Source: Streptomyces luteogriseus (GTDB lineage Bacteria > Actinomycetota > Actinomycetes > Streptomycetales > Streptomycetaceae). From it: a stretch of 64,000 nucleotides of DNA. Below are positions 52,759-61,521 of this stretch, one piece after another; positions within the stretch are counted from its first letter, which is position 1; every line of letters begins with the position of its first letter. The position numbers were made by a program, and so were the translations under genes. The DNA is taken from the NCBI RefSeq assembly GCF_014205055.1, contig NZ_JACHMS010000001.1, positions 1,240,001 through 1,304,000 on the forward strand, given 5' to 3'. The notes under the pieces were generated by a model that had not been told where the DNA came from, searched no databases, and saw nothing but the letters and a program-made list of their open reading frames with translations.

Positions 52759-52899
52759 CTAACCGGTGAACAGCTGCGTCGCCTTGCGGACGAGCTCGTA
52801 CACCCCGTAGGCGAGCGGGACGCCCACCCACACCCAGGCGAGGGCGATCAGCCACCGCCGGTCCGGGCTAGGCGGACTCTGACTGCTGTCGCCGGCCAT
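52759..52899 (-). CDS. MFS transporter small subunit (46 aa)
   Basis: It begins MAGDSSQSPPSPDRRWLIAL and continues with a single transmembrane helix (ALAWVWVGVPLAYGVYELV) and a short cationic tail ending QLFTG. It matches the small one-helix proteins encoded directly after OFA-type transporters. The ATG has GAAGGAGG at ideal spacing and lies inside the last codons of the MFS gene, overlapping by 32 nt in another frame, so translation is coupled. Likely role: partner or stabiliser of the transporter in the membrane. Confidence 0.85.
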   Translation of the reverse strand: MAGDSSQSPPSPDRRWLIALAWVWVGVPLAYGVYELVRKATQLFTG

Positions 52900-54199
52900 G
52901 GGCGGCCTCCTTCGGGGCGGGGACGTGGTGGCGGGGGTCGACGGGCCGCACCAGTTCGTTGGCGACGAAGCCGACGACGAGCAGCCCGATCATGATGACG
53001 AACGACAGCCCGTACAGGGACGCGCCGTGCCGGCCCGCCTCCTCCTGCCGGTCGGCGATCCAGTTCACGATCAGCGGGCCGAGCACCCCGGCCGTGGACC
53101 AGGCGGTGAGCAGCCGCCCGTGGATGGCGCCGACCTGGTACGTACCGAACAAATCCTTCAGATAGGCAGGAACCGTGGCGAAACCACCGCCGTAGAAGGA
53201 GAGGATGACCAGCGCGCAGAGGACGAACAGCGGCTTGGAGGAGTCGCCGAAGAGGGCGATGAGGGCGTACATCGCGGCGCCGACGCCCAGGTAGACGCGG
53301 TAGATGTTCTTGCGGCCGATCAGGTCGGACGTCGAGGACCAGCCGATGCGGCCGGCCATGTTCGCCGCGGACAGCAGCGCGACGAAGCCGGCGGCGGCCG
53401 TCACCGACACCGGGGTGGAGGTGTCCGCGAAGAAGTCCGTGATCATCGGCGCGGCCTTCTCCAGGATGCCGATGCCGGCGGTGACGTTCATGCAGAGCAC
53501 GATCCACAGCAGCCAGAACTGTGGGGTACGGATGGCCTGTTTCGCGGAGACCTGCGGGCCGGCGAGGACACTGGGACCGCTCTCCACGGGCTTCTCGGTG
53601 CGGGGCACCCGGACCAACAGCACACCCAGCAGCATGAACACGGCGTACGACAGCCCGTGGGCCAGGAAGGCGAGTGCGATGCCGGTGCTGTCGCCGCCGA
53701 ACGACTCCAGCATCTGGGCCGACCACGGCGAGGCGATGAGCGCACCACCGCCGAAGCCCATGATGGCGATGCCGGTGGCCATGCCGGGCCGGTCCGGGAA
53801 CCACTTGATCAGTGTGGAGACGGGCGAGATGTAGCCGATGCCGAGACCGATGCCGCCGACGAAGCCGTAGCCGAGGACGATCAGCCAGTACTGCTCCAGG
53901 GACGCGCCCAGCGCGGAGAGCAGGAAGCCGGACGAGAAGCAGACCAGGGCGACGGTCATCGCCCAGCGCGGGCCGTTGCGCTCGACGAGGGTGCCGCCGA
54001 ACGCGGCGGACAGACCGAGCATGACGATGCCCAGTTGGAAGGGCAGCGCGCTCTGGGTGCCGCTGAGGCCGAGCGCGGACTCCAGGGGCGGTTTGAACAC
54101 GCTCCAGGCGTAGGCCTGGCCGATGGAGAGATGTACGGAGAGAGCGGCGGGCGGGACGAGCCAGCGGCTCCAGCCCGGGGGCGCGACTGGGGGACTCAT
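52868..54199 (-). CDS. OFA-family MFS transporter (oxalate/formate type)
   Basis: A 443-residue 12-helix MFS transporter. Typical OFA segments are SIGQAYAWSVFKPPLESALG, GYGFVGGIGLGIGYISPVST, KWFPDRPGMATGIAIMGFGG and the C-terminal DLFGTYQVGAIHGRLLTAWS. It is only distantly like the antiporter at 28123. Likely transports oxalate, formate or another small carboxylate. ATG 54199 is taken as start since the first helix follows directly; the ribosome site is weak. Divergent from the ketopantoate-reductase-like gene with site C between. Confidence 0.87.
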   Translation of the reverse strand: MSPPVAPPGWSRWLVPPAALSVHLSIGQAYAWSVFKPPLESALGLSGTQSALPFQLGIVMLGLSAAFGGTLVERNGPRWAMTVALVCFSSGFLLSALGASLEQYWLIVLGYGFVGGIGLGIGYISPVSTLIKWFPDRPGMATGIAIMGFGGGALIASPWSAQMLESFGGDSTGIALAFLAHGLSYAVFMLLGVLLVRVPRTEKPVESGPSVLAGPQVSAKQAIRTPQFWLLWIVLCMNVTAGIGILEKAAPMITDFFADTSTPVSVTAAAGFVALLSAANMAGRIGWSSTSDLIGRKNIYRVYLGVGAAMYALIALFGDSSKPLFVLCALVILSFYGGGFATVPAYLKDLFGTYQVGAIHGRLLTAWSTAGVLGPLIVNWIADRQEEAGRHGASLYGLSFVIMIGLLVVGFVANELVRPVDPRHHVPAPKEAAHGRRQQSESA

Positions 54200-54321
54200 G
54201 AACCCCGGACGGTAGGGATCCGCACGGGAGTTGAGAAGCGCGGCGTCGACCGTATGCGGTGAACGGTATCCGGCATGCGCCGAACGGTCGGCGCGCGGAC
54301 CCTTGCCGCCCCAACCTCCAT

Positions 54322-54346
54322 ACTGTAGACAATATTTCGTCGACAC
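54322..54346. promoter_or_regulatory. GntR-type operator candidate, site C (transporter/FDH operon)
   Basis: ACTGTAGACAAT (54322-54333) followed by TTCGTCGAC (54336-54344), matching the half-sites of sites A and B. It is placed between the divergent OFA transporter and the reductase-FDH operon, able to control both. Confidence 0.6.
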
Positions 54347-54432
54347 AAGCCGTCCGCGAGCCATACGCGACCCGTGGGCGGCCGGACGGCAGCCACCTCC
54401 GCGGTATCCCTCAAACCGAACGGAGTGTTCCC

Positions 54433-55404
54433 GTGAAAGTCGCAGTTCTCGGCGCCGGTGCCATCGGCGCCTACGTCGGCGCCGCGCTCCACCGCGCGGG
54501 CGCCGAGGTGCATCTCATCGCCCGTGGACCGCATCTGGCGGCCATGAGGCAGCACGGAGTCCGGGTGCGCAGCCCACGCGGTGACTTCACCGCGCACCCC
54601 CACGCCACCGACGACCCGGCCGAAGTCGGCCCGGTCGACCATGTCTTCCTGGGCCTGAAGGCAAACGCGTACGCGGCGTGCGGGCCGCTGATCGCGCCGT
54701 TGCTGCACAAGACGACCGCGGTCGTCGCGGCCCAGAACGGCATCCCCTGGTGGTACTTCCACCGGCACGGCGGCCCGTACGACGGCCACCGCGTCGAGAG
54801 TGTCGACCCGGACGGCGCGGTCAGTGCGGTGCTCGCGCCCGAACGGGCCATCGGCTGTGTCGTCTACGCGGCGACCGAACTCGAAGGGCCGGGGATCGTA
54901 CGCCACTTGGAGGGCACGCGGTTCTCCGTCGGCGAGCCCGACCGCAGCCGTTCCGCCCGCTGTCTCGACTTCAGCGAGGCCATGCAGGCCGGCGGTCTGA
55001 AGTGCCCGGTGGAACCGGACCTGCGCAGCGACATCTGGGTCAAGCTGCTCGGCAACATCTCCTTCAACCCGATCAGCGCCCTGGCCCGCGCGACCATGCG
55101 GCAGATGTGTCTGCACGGCGGCACCCGCAAGGTCATCGAGATCATGATGACCGAGACGCTGGCGGTCGCCGAGGCCCTCGGCTGCGAGGTCGGTGTCTCC
55201 ATCGAGCGCCGGCTCGCCGGTGCCGAGCGGGTCGGCGACCACCGCACCTCCACGCTCCAGGACCTGGAGCGCGGCAAGCCGCTCGAACTCGACGTGCTGC
55301 TCGCGGCGGTCGTCGAGCTGGCGGACATCACCGGCGTGGAGGTGCCCACCCTGCGCACCGTGCACGCCATCTCGGACCTGCTCTCGCTGAGGAGCGCCGC
55401 ATGA
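54433..55404 (+). CDS. 2-dehydropantoate 2-reductase family protein
   Basis: A 323-residue NADPH-dependent ketopantoate-reductase-type protein. Rossmann motif KVAVLGAGAIGAYVGAALHR; conserved VFLGLKANAY with the catalytic Lys, AAQNGIPWWYF with Asn; C-terminal helical domain with KLLGNISFNPISALARATM and DHRTSTLQDLERGKPLELD. The housekeeping panE is presumably elsewhere; the location ahead of the FDH genes suggests reduction of a 2-oxoacid such as glyoxylate or tartronate semialdehyde, by inference. GTG start with CGGAG upstream. Overlaps the FDH gene by 4 nt (ATGA). Confidence 0.88.
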   Translation: MKVAVLGAGAIGAYVGAALHRAGAEVHLIARGPHLAAMRQHGVRVRSPRGDFTAHPHATDDPAEVGPVDHVFLGLKANAYAACGPLIAPLLHKTTAVVAAQNGIPWWYFHRHGGPYDGHRVESVDPDGAVSAVLAPERAIGCVVYAATELEGPGIVRHLEGTRFSVGEPDRSRSARCLDFSEAMQAGGLKCPVEPDLRSDIWVKLLGNISFNPISALARATMRQMCLHGGTRKVIEIMMTETLAVAEALGCEVGVSIERRLAGAERVGDHRTSTLQDLERGKPLELDVLLAAVVELADITGVEVPTLRTVHAISDLLSLRSAA

Positions 55405-57326
55405 GGCAACGCGACCGGACCCCCACGACCTACACCCGGCTCACCCACCCCCTCGTCCGTGACTCCCGCGATGAGCCGTTCCGGCAGGCCACCTGGGAGG
55501 AGGCCCTGGACCGGGCCGCCCTGGGCCTCGGGCGCAACCGCGACGCCTTCGGGATGTTCAGCTGCGCCCGCGCCACCAACGAGATGAACTACGTGGCGCA
55601 GAAGTTCGCCCGGGTCGTCATGGGCACCAACAACGTCGACTCCTGCAACCGCACCTGCCACGCCCCGAGCGTGGCGGGCCTGTCCGCGGCGTTCGGCTCG
55701 GGCGGCGGCACGTCGTCGTACGAGGAGATCGAACACACCGACGTCATCGTGATGTGGGGCTCCAACGCCCGGTTCGCACACCCGATCTTCTTCCAGCACG
55801 TGCTGAAGGGGATCAGGAACGGCGCCCGGATGTACGCGGTCGATCCGCGCCGGACGTCGACCGCCGAGTGGGCGGAGAGCTGGATGGGGATCAACGTCGG
55901 CACGGACATCCCGATGGCGCACGCGATCGGCCGCGAGATCATCCATGCGGGCCTCGCGAACGAGGCGTTCATCGCGCGGGCCACCAGCGGCTTCGAGGAG
56001 TACAAGGCCCTGGTCGAGCCGTGGACGCTGTCGCTCGCCGAGAAGGTCACGGGCGTACCGGCCGCGGCGATCCGCGAACTCGCGCACGCCTACGCCCGTG
56101 CCGAACGGGCCCAGTTGTGCTGGACCCTGGGCATCACCGAGCACCACAACGGCACCGACAACGTCCGCGCCCTGATCAACCTGTCGCTGCTCACCGGGCA
56201 CGTGGGCCGCTACGGCTCGGGCCTGCAACCCCTGCGCGGGCAGAACAACGTGCAGGGCGGCGGCGACATGGGCGCGATCCCCAACCGGCTGCCCGGCTTC
56301 CAGGACATCCTCGACCCGGACACCCGGCTCAAGTTCGAGTCGGCCTGGGACACCGTCATCCAGCCGCACTACGGCCTGAACCTCACGGAGATGTTCGAGG
56401 CCATGGAGGACGGCACGCTCAAGGCCGTCTACTGCATCGGTGAGAACCCGGCGCAGTCCGAGGCGGACAGCGAGCAGGCCGTACGGCGGCTGAAGGCCCT
56501 GGACTTCCTGGTCGTTCAGGACATCTTCCTCACGAAGACGGCCCAGCTCGCCGACGTCGTGCTGCCGGCCACCGCCGGCTGGGCCGAGACCGACGGCACG
56601 ACCACCAACAGCGAACGGCGGGTCCAGCGCGTCCGCAAGGCCGTCACCCCGCCCGGCGAGGCCCGCGAGGACATCGACATCATCTGCGACCTCGCCGCCC
56701 GCCTCGGGCACGACTGGAAGTACGCCGACGCCGAGACCGTGTGGAACGAACTGAGGTCCGTCTCGCCCGACCACTACGGCATGACGTACGAGCGCCTGGA
56801 GGAACACCAGGGCATCCAGTGGCCCTGCCCGAGCACGGACGACATCGAACCGACGTATCTGCACGGCCGGTTGTGGGAGTCCGACCCGGCGCGGCGCGGC
56901 CCGCTCGCGCCATTCGGGATCGTGCAGCACGACCCGCCCGTGGACCTCACCGACGAGCGGTTCCCGGTCCGGCTCACCACCGGGCGGCGGCTCGACTCGT
57001 ACAACACCGGCGTGCAGAGCGGCGGTTACGCCTCGCCGCTCAGGCGCGGCGAGTTCATCGAGCTGAGCCCGGAGGACGCCGAGCGCTACGGGGTCGTGGT
57101 CGGCGAGCACGTCCAGGTGACCTCGCGGCGCGGGTCGGTGACCGCGCCGGTGTGGGTGGACACCGCGCTGCGGCCGGGGCTCGCCTTCATGACCATGCAC
57201 TTCCCGGACGAGGTGGACACCAACCAGCTGACGATCGAGGCGAACTGCCCGATCGCGGGGACGGCGGAGTTCAAGGCGTCGGCGATCCGGATCGAGAAGC
57301 TGCCCATCGCGACCATCGTGGGGTGA
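55401..57326 (+). CDS. Formate dehydrogenase catalytic subunit, C-terminal half (Mo-bis-PGD domains)
   Basis: A 641-residue molybdopterin oxidoreductase lacking its usual N-terminal iron-sulfur domains. The active-site motif is VDSCNRTCHAPSVAG, with the Mo-ligand Cys86 (Sec in E. coli FdhF) followed by His87. Mo-cofactor segments include VIVMWGSNARFAHP, YAVDPRRTST, GRYGSGLQPLRGQNNVQGGG and YCIGENPAQSEAD; the C-terminal dinucleotide-binding domain is FPVRLTTGRRLDSYNTGVQS. It oxidises formate to CO2 in the cytoplasm. The missing N-terminal part, with the Mo-domain 4Fe-4S site, is encoded at 59153-60013, so the two must combine as subunits. Confidence 0.92.
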   Translation: MRQRDRTPTTYTRLTHPLVRDSRDEPFRQATWEEALDRAALGLGRNRDAFGMFSCARATNEMNYVAQKFARVVMGTNNVDSCNRTCHAPSVAGLSAAFGSGGGTSSYEEIEHTDVIVMWGSNARFAHPIFFQHVLKGIRNGARMYAVDPRRTSTAEWAESWMGINVGTDIPMAHAIGREIIHAGLANEAFIARATSGFEEYKALVEPWTLSLAEKVTGVPAAAIRELAHAYARAERAQLCWTLGITEHHNGTDNVRALINLSLLTGHVGRYGSGLQPLRGQNNVQGGGDMGAIPNRLPGFQDILDPDTRLKFESAWDTVIQPHYGLNLTEMFEAMEDGTLKAVYCIGENPAQSEADSEQAVRRLKALDFLVVQDIFLTKTAQLADVVLPATAGWAETDGTTTNSERRVQRVRKAVTPPGEAREDIDIICDLAARLGHDWKYADAETVWNELRSVSPDHYGMTYERLEEHQGIQWPCPSTDDIEPTYLHGRLWESDPARRGPLAPFGIVQHDPPVDLTDERFPVRLTTGRRLDSYNTGVQSGGYASPLRRGEFIELSPEDAERYGVVVGEHVQVTSRRGSVTAPVWVDTALRPGLAFMTMHFPDEVDTNQLTIEANCPIAGTAEFKASAIRIEKLPIATIVG

Positions 57327-57332
57327 ACGTAC

Positions 57333-59156
57333 GTGGACCTGCACTTCGGTGACAGCAAACCGACGGACGAGGAACGGTCGGCCGTCGACGCCCTGCTCGG
57401 GCCTCCCGAGTCCTCCTGGGAGGGTGCCGACCGTTCCGACGCCGATCTGAGGTGGGCGCGTGGCGGACGCGAGGCCCGGGACCGCCGCGACCTGCTGCTG
57501 CCGGGGCTGCACGCCGTCAACGACCGGATCGGCTGGATCAGCGAGGGCGCCCTCGACTACCTGTGCCGGCGGCTGACGGTGCCGCCGGCGGAGGCCTACG
57601 GGGTCGCCACCTTCTACGCCATGTTCTCGGTCAGGCCCCGTCCGGCGACCGTGCTGCACGTGTGCACGGACCTGGCGTGCGCGGCGGCCGGGGCGCCTCG
57701 GCTGTGCGCCGGGATCGAGGCGCGGCTGGGCCCCGGCAGCGGGGTGAGTGTCGAGCGCAGCCCGTGCCTGGGCCTGTGCGAACGGGCGCCGGCCGCACTC
57801 GCGATCAAGGCCGGGGACCCCGTCCGTACGGCGGTCTCGGCGCCGGCGACCGTCGAGGAGGCCGTGCTCGCCGCGAACTCGCCCGGCTCCGCGCCCGAGG
57901 AGCCACCGGCCGCGCTGGCGGTGCCCCAGGCGGGGCAGGACGGTCTGATGCTGCTGCACCGCGTCGGCGTGGTCGACCCGTCGTCCCTCGACGACTACCG
58001 CGCCCACGGCGGCTACACCGCCCTGCGCCGGGCCTTCGAGCTGGGTCCCGCCGGGGTCATCCGCGAGGTCACCGACTCGGGTCTGGTCGGGCGCGGCGGC
58101 GCCGCCTTCCCCACCGGCCGCAAGTGGCAGGCCACGGCGTCCCAGCCCGACCGTCCGCACCACCTCGTCTGCAACGCCGACGAGTCGGAGCCGGGCACCT
58201 TCAAGGACCGGGTGCTCATGGAGGGCGACCCGTACGCGCTCGTCGAGGCGATGACGGTCGCCGGGTACGCGACCGGCGCGCACAAGGGCTACCTGTATCT
58301 GCGCGGCGAGTACCCGCGCGCCCTGCACCTGCTGGAGCACGCGATCACGCAGGCCCGTGCGCGCGGGCTGCTCGGCGACGACGTCCTCGGGCAGGGTTAC
58401 GCCTTCGACATCGAGATCCGGCGCGGCGCGGGCGCCTACATCTGCGGTGAGGAGACGGCCCTGTTCAACTCCATCGAGGGCTATCGGGGCGAGCCCCGCT
58501 CCAAGCCGCCGTTCCCGGTGGAGAAGGGCCTGTTCGGTAAGCCGACGGTCGAGAACAACGTGGAGACGCTGGTCAACGTCCTGCCGATCCTGACCATGGG
58601 TGCCCCGGCGTACGCGGAGATCGGCACGGGGCGCTCCACCGGCCCGAAGCTGTTCTGTGTGTCGGGGAGTGTGGAGCGGCCCGGTGTCTACGAGGTGCCG
58701 TTCGGCGCGACGCTGGGCGAGGTGCTCGCCCTGGCCGGGGTGCGCGAGGGGCTGCGGGCGGTGCTGCTCGGCGGGGCGGCCGGCGGTTTCGTACGGCCCG
58801 ACGAGCTGGACGTGCCGCTCACCTTCGAAGGGACGCGCGAGGCGGGCACGACGCTCGGCTCGGGGGTCGTCATGGCCTTCGACGACGGCGTGCCCCTGCC
58901 CCGGCTGCTGCTGCGCATCGCGGAGTTCTTCCGCGACGAGTCGTGCGGGCAGTGCGTGCCCTGCCGGGTCGGGACGGTGCGGCAGGAGGAGGCGCTGCAC
59001 CGGATCGTGGAGCGCACGGGCGCCGACGCAGCCGACGACATCGCGCTGCTGCGGGAGGTCGGCCGCGCCATGCGGGACGCCTCGATCTGCGGTCTGGGGC
59101 AGACCGCGTGGAACGCCGTGGAATCCGCCATCGACCGTCTGGGGGCGTACGAATGA
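57333..59156 (+). CDS. NAD-linked formate dehydrogenase beta subunit (NuoE-NuoF fusion)
   Basis: A 607-residue diaphorase. Residues about 20-170 are NuoE-like with a 2Fe-2S site (HVCTDLACAAAGAP, SPCLGLCERAP). Then comes NuoF: NADH-binding GRGGAAFPTGRKWQA, FMN-site VCNADESEPGTFKDR and AYICGEETALFNSIEG, SLBB domain, and the C-terminal 4Fe-4S site SCGQCVPCRVG. It passes electrons from formate to NAD+. GTG start, 6 nt after the catalytic-half stop; GGGGTGA acts as ribosome site. Overlaps the next gene by 4 nt. Confidence 0.93.
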   Translation: MDLHFGDSKPTDEERSAVDALLGPPESSWEGADRSDADLRWARGGREARDRRDLLLPGLHAVNDRIGWISEGALDYLCRRLTVPPAEAYGVATFYAMFSVRPRPATVLHVCTDLACAAAGAPRLCAGIEARLGPGSGVSVERSPCLGLCERAPAALAIKAGDPVRTAVSAPATVEEAVLAANSPGSAPEEPPAALAVPQAGQDGLMLLHRVGVVDPSSLDDYRAHGGYTALRRAFELGPAGVIREVTDSGLVGRGGAAFPTGRKWQATASQPDRPHHLVCNADESEPGTFKDRVLMEGDPYALVEAMTVAGYATGAHKGYLYLRGEYPRALHLLEHAITQARARGLLGDDVLGQGYAFDIEIRRGAGAYICGEETALFNSIEGYRGEPRSKPPFPVEKGLFGKPTVENNVETLVNVLPILTMGAPAYAEIGTGRSTGPKLFCVSGSVERPGVYEVPFGATLGEVLALAGVREGLRAVLLGGAAGGFVRPDELDVPLTFEGTREAGTTLGSGVVMAFDDGVPLPRLLLRIAEFFRDESCGQCVPCRVGTVRQEEALHRIVERTGADAADDIALLREVGRAMRDASICGLGQTAWNAVESAIDRLGAYE

Positions 59157-60013
59157 CCGTCACACCGCTGGGGATCCCGCGCCGCATGCTGGAGTTCACC
59201 CTCGACGGCGAGGAGGCCCGGGTCCCCGAGGGCTCGACGATCCTGGACGCCTGCCGGGCGGCCGGGAAGGACATCCCGACCCTGTGCGAGGGCGACACCC
59301 TGCGCCCGAAGAACGCCTGCCGGCTCTGCGTCGTCGAGGTCGAGGGGGCCAGGACGCTGGTCCCGGCCTGCTCCCGCAAGGCCGAGCCGGGGATGGAGGT
59401 GCGCACGGACACCGAGCGCGCCCGGCACAGCCGCAAGGTCGTCCTGGAACTGCTCGCGTCCTCGGTCGACCTGTCGACGACCCCGGAGGTCGCCGGGTGG
59501 CTCAAGGAGTACGAGGCGAAGCCGGACCGCTTCGGCCCGGACGCGGCGCGGCTGAACGAGGAGCCGAGGGTCGACGACGAGCTGTACGTCCGCGACTACG
59601 ACAAGTGCATCCTCTGCTACAAGTGTGTGGACGCCTGTGGTGACCAGTGGCAGAACTCCTTCGCGATCTCGGTCGCGGGACGCGGTTTCGACGCCCGGAT
59701 CGCGGTGGAGCACGACGCGCCGCTGACGGACTCTGCGTGCGTGTACTGCGGGAACTGCATCGAGGTGTGCCCCACGGGCGCGCTGTCCTTCAAGTCCGAG
59801 TTCGACATGCGGGCGGCGGGTACCTGGGACGAGGCGCGGCAGACGGAGACGACCACGGTGTGCGCGTACTGCGGCGTGGGCTGCAACCTGACGCTGCACG
59901 TGCAGGACAATGAGATCGTGAAGGTCACCTCGCCGCACGACAACCCGGTGACCCACGGCAACCTCTGCATCAAGGGCCGCTTCGGCTACCAGCACGTACA
60001 GAACCGGGACTGA
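59153..60013 (+). CDS. Formate dehydrogenase catalytic subunit, N-terminal half (iron-sulfur domains)
   Basis: A 286-residue iron-sulfur protein. In order: a 2Fe-2S ferredoxin-like domain ([18 protein letters not shown]), a His-Cys region, two 4Fe-4S clusters ([27 protein letters not shown]) and the 4Fe-4S segment that normally begins the Mo-binding domain ([17 protein letters not shown] through [13 protein letters not shown]). The sequence stops exactly where the C-terminal half at 55401 would continue (HVQNRD then THPLVRD). It carries electrons from the Mo site to the NuoF-like subunit. Starts at ATGA overlap. Confidence 0.92.
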   Translation: MTVTPLGIPRRMLEFTLDGEEARVPEGSTILDACRAAGKDIPTLCEGDTLRPKNACRLCVVEVEGARTLVPACSRKAEPGMEVRTDTERARHSRKVVLELLASSVDLSTTPEVAGWLKEYEAKPDRFGPDAARLNEEPRVDDELYVRDYDKCILCYKCVDACGDQWQNSFAISVAGRGFDARIAVEHDAPLTDSACVYCGNCIEVCPTGALSFKSEFDMRAAGTWDEARQTETTTVCAYCGVGCNLTLHVQDNEIVKVTSPHDNPVTHGNLCIKGRFGYQHVQNRD

Positions 60014-60020
60014 TCAGGAC

Positions 60021-60869
60021 ATGGGACGAGTCACGGAACGACGCAAGGTGATCCGCATCCGGGCCGGGGTGGTCTCCAGCCGGCCGGACACGCTCGTCGC
60101 CGAGGAGCCGATGGAGATCCGGCTCAACGGCAAGCCCCTGGCGATCACCATGCGCACCCCTGGCGACGATTTCGCGCTGGCGGCGGGGTTCCTGGTCAGC
60201 GAGGGGGTGCTGGCCGGGCAGCAGGACGTGCAGAACATCGTCTACTGCGCCGGGGCGACGTCCGAGGGATCGAACACGTACAACGTGGTCGACGTGAAGA
60301 CGGCCCCAGGCGTGGTGATCCCTGACATCACGCTGGAGCGCAACGTCTACACCACGTCCTCCTGCGGGCTGTGCGGCAAGGCGTCGCTGGACGCGGTGCG
60401 CACCACGGCCCGGTGGCCCGTCGCCGACACTCCCCCGGTCCGGCTCTCCCCCGAGCTGCTCGCGGGCCTCCCCGACCGGCTGCGCGCGGCCCAGCGGGTC
60501 TTCGACCGGACCGGGGGCCTGCACGCGGCGGCCCTGTTCTCGGAAGAGGGCGAGCTGCTGGACGTCCGGGAGGACGTGGGCCGGCACAACGCGGTCGACA
60601 AGCTGGTCGGCCGTGCCCTGCAGAGCGGGGACCTGCCGCTGTCCCGGGCGGTCCTGCTCGTCTCGGGCCGGGCCTCCTTCGAGCTGGCGCAGAAGGCCGT
60701 GATGGCGGGCATCCCCGTGCTGGCGGCGGTGTCGGCCCCGTCCTCGCTGGCGGTGGACCTGGCCGCCGAGGCGGGTCTGACGCTGGTGGGCTTCCTGCGG
60801 GGCAGCTCCATGAACGTGTACGCGGGTGCGGACCGGATCGCTGTGCGGGCCGCGGCCGCCCAGGGCTGA
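60021..60869 (+). CDS. fdhD: FdhD, sulfurtransferase/Mo-cofactor accessory protein for formate dehydrogenase
   Basis: A 282-residue FdhD protein that sulfurates or delivers the Mo cofactor to FDH. Family motifs: [20 protein letters not shown], the essential cysteines in [13 protein letters not shown], and [46 protein letters not shown]. It follows the FDH N-half by 7 nt; last gene of the operon, followed by a terminator hairpin. Confidence 0.95.
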   Translation: MGRVTERRKVIRIRAGVVSSRPDTLVAEEPMEIRLNGKPLAITMRTPGDDFALAAGFLVSEGVLAGQQDVQNIVYCAGATSEGSNTYNVVDVKTAPGVVIPDITLERNVYTTSSCGLCGKASLDAVRTTARWPVADTPPVRLSPELLAGLPDRLRAAQRVFDRTGGLHAAALFSEEGELLDVREDVGRHNAVDKLVGRALQSGDLPLSRAVLLVSGRASFELAQKAVMAGIPVLAAVSAPSSLAVDLAAEAGLTLVGFLRGSSMNVYAGADRIAVRAAAAQG

Positions 60870-60894
60870 GCAGGTCCCTCCCGCGACACGGCGG

Positions 60895-60941
60895 CGGGGC
60901 CCCGACCGGCGGGGAGCGCCCCCTGCGCCGTAGGGGCCCCG
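60895..60941. terminator. Terminator of FDH operon / marR
   Basis: A 9-bp stem CGGGGCCCC (60895-60903) with GGGGCCCCG (60933-60941) and additional GC pairing inside, between convergent fdhD and marR. Confidence 0.65.
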
Positions 60942-60980
60942 TCTCGGCCTGCCCGGTCGCGGCGCCCCGGGGCGTCGCGC

Positions 60981-61418
60981 CTACTCGGCCGTGGCGGATA
61001 TCCGGAGCAGCATCTCCATGAGCTGTTCCCGCTCGGCCGCCGACAGCGGTGCGAGCAGTTCGTCGTTGGCGGCGCGGGCCGCCTTCTCGCAGCGCTTCAG
61101 CAGCCGTGCCCCCTGTTCCGTGAGGGACACCGCGTTCTTGCGGCGGTCCTTCGAGTCGGGCTCGCGGACCACCAGACCGGCCGCCTGGAGCTCGTTGAGC
61201 ACACCGACCAGGTCCTTGGGGTCCAGCCGGATCCCGCGGCCGAGGTCGGCCTGGGCGACGGGCGCGAGGTCACGCACGGCGGACAGTACGACGTGGTGCC
61301 ACATCCGCATGTCCTCCCCGGCCAGTGCCTCGGCCACCAGGGCCCGGCCGCGGGCGGCGGCGCGGCCGAGCAGCCAGCTGGGCAGGGAGCGGATCGCGGG
61401 GAGGGGGGCTTCCGACAT
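60981..61418 (-). CDS. MarR-family transcriptional regulator
   Basis: A 145-residue winged-helix regulator. HTH region: LAPVAQADLGRGIRLDPKDL and VLNELQAAGLVVREPDSKDR with the wing RRKNAVSLTEQG. It is divergent from the MDR reductase gene, with a perfect 18-bp palindrome overlapping the start region of that gene, so it likely represses it and itself, released by a phenolic or oxidative ligand. Confidence 0.9.
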   Translation of the reverse strand: MSEAPLPAIRSLPSWLLGRAAARGRALVAEALAGEDMRMWHHVVLSAVRDLAPVAQADLGRGIRLDPKDLVGVLNELQAAGLVVREPDSKDRRKNAVSLTEQGARLLKRCEKAARAANDELLAPLSAAEREQLMEMLLRISATAE

Positions 61419-61479
61419 GGGCGCAGCCTAACCGCAAAGTCGTTGGTTCTTCCTATGATCCTCCTATACCGTTGGGCTC

Positions 61480-61497
61480 CCCCATGAATTCATGGGG
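61480..61497. promoter_or_regulatory. 18-bp perfect palindrome CCCCATGAATTCATGGGG
   Basis: It lies 25-42 nt before the reductase start and 62-79 nt before the marR start. Likely MarR operator. Confidence 0.55.
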
Positions 61498-61521
61498 ATC
61501 ACCAACGACCCCGGAGGTGCG

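Noticed and set aside
54864..59000. A 1378-codon open frame on the minus strand
   Set aside because: It is antisense to the reductase and the formate dehydrogenase genes, which carry clear motifs; composition is typical of a shadow frame.
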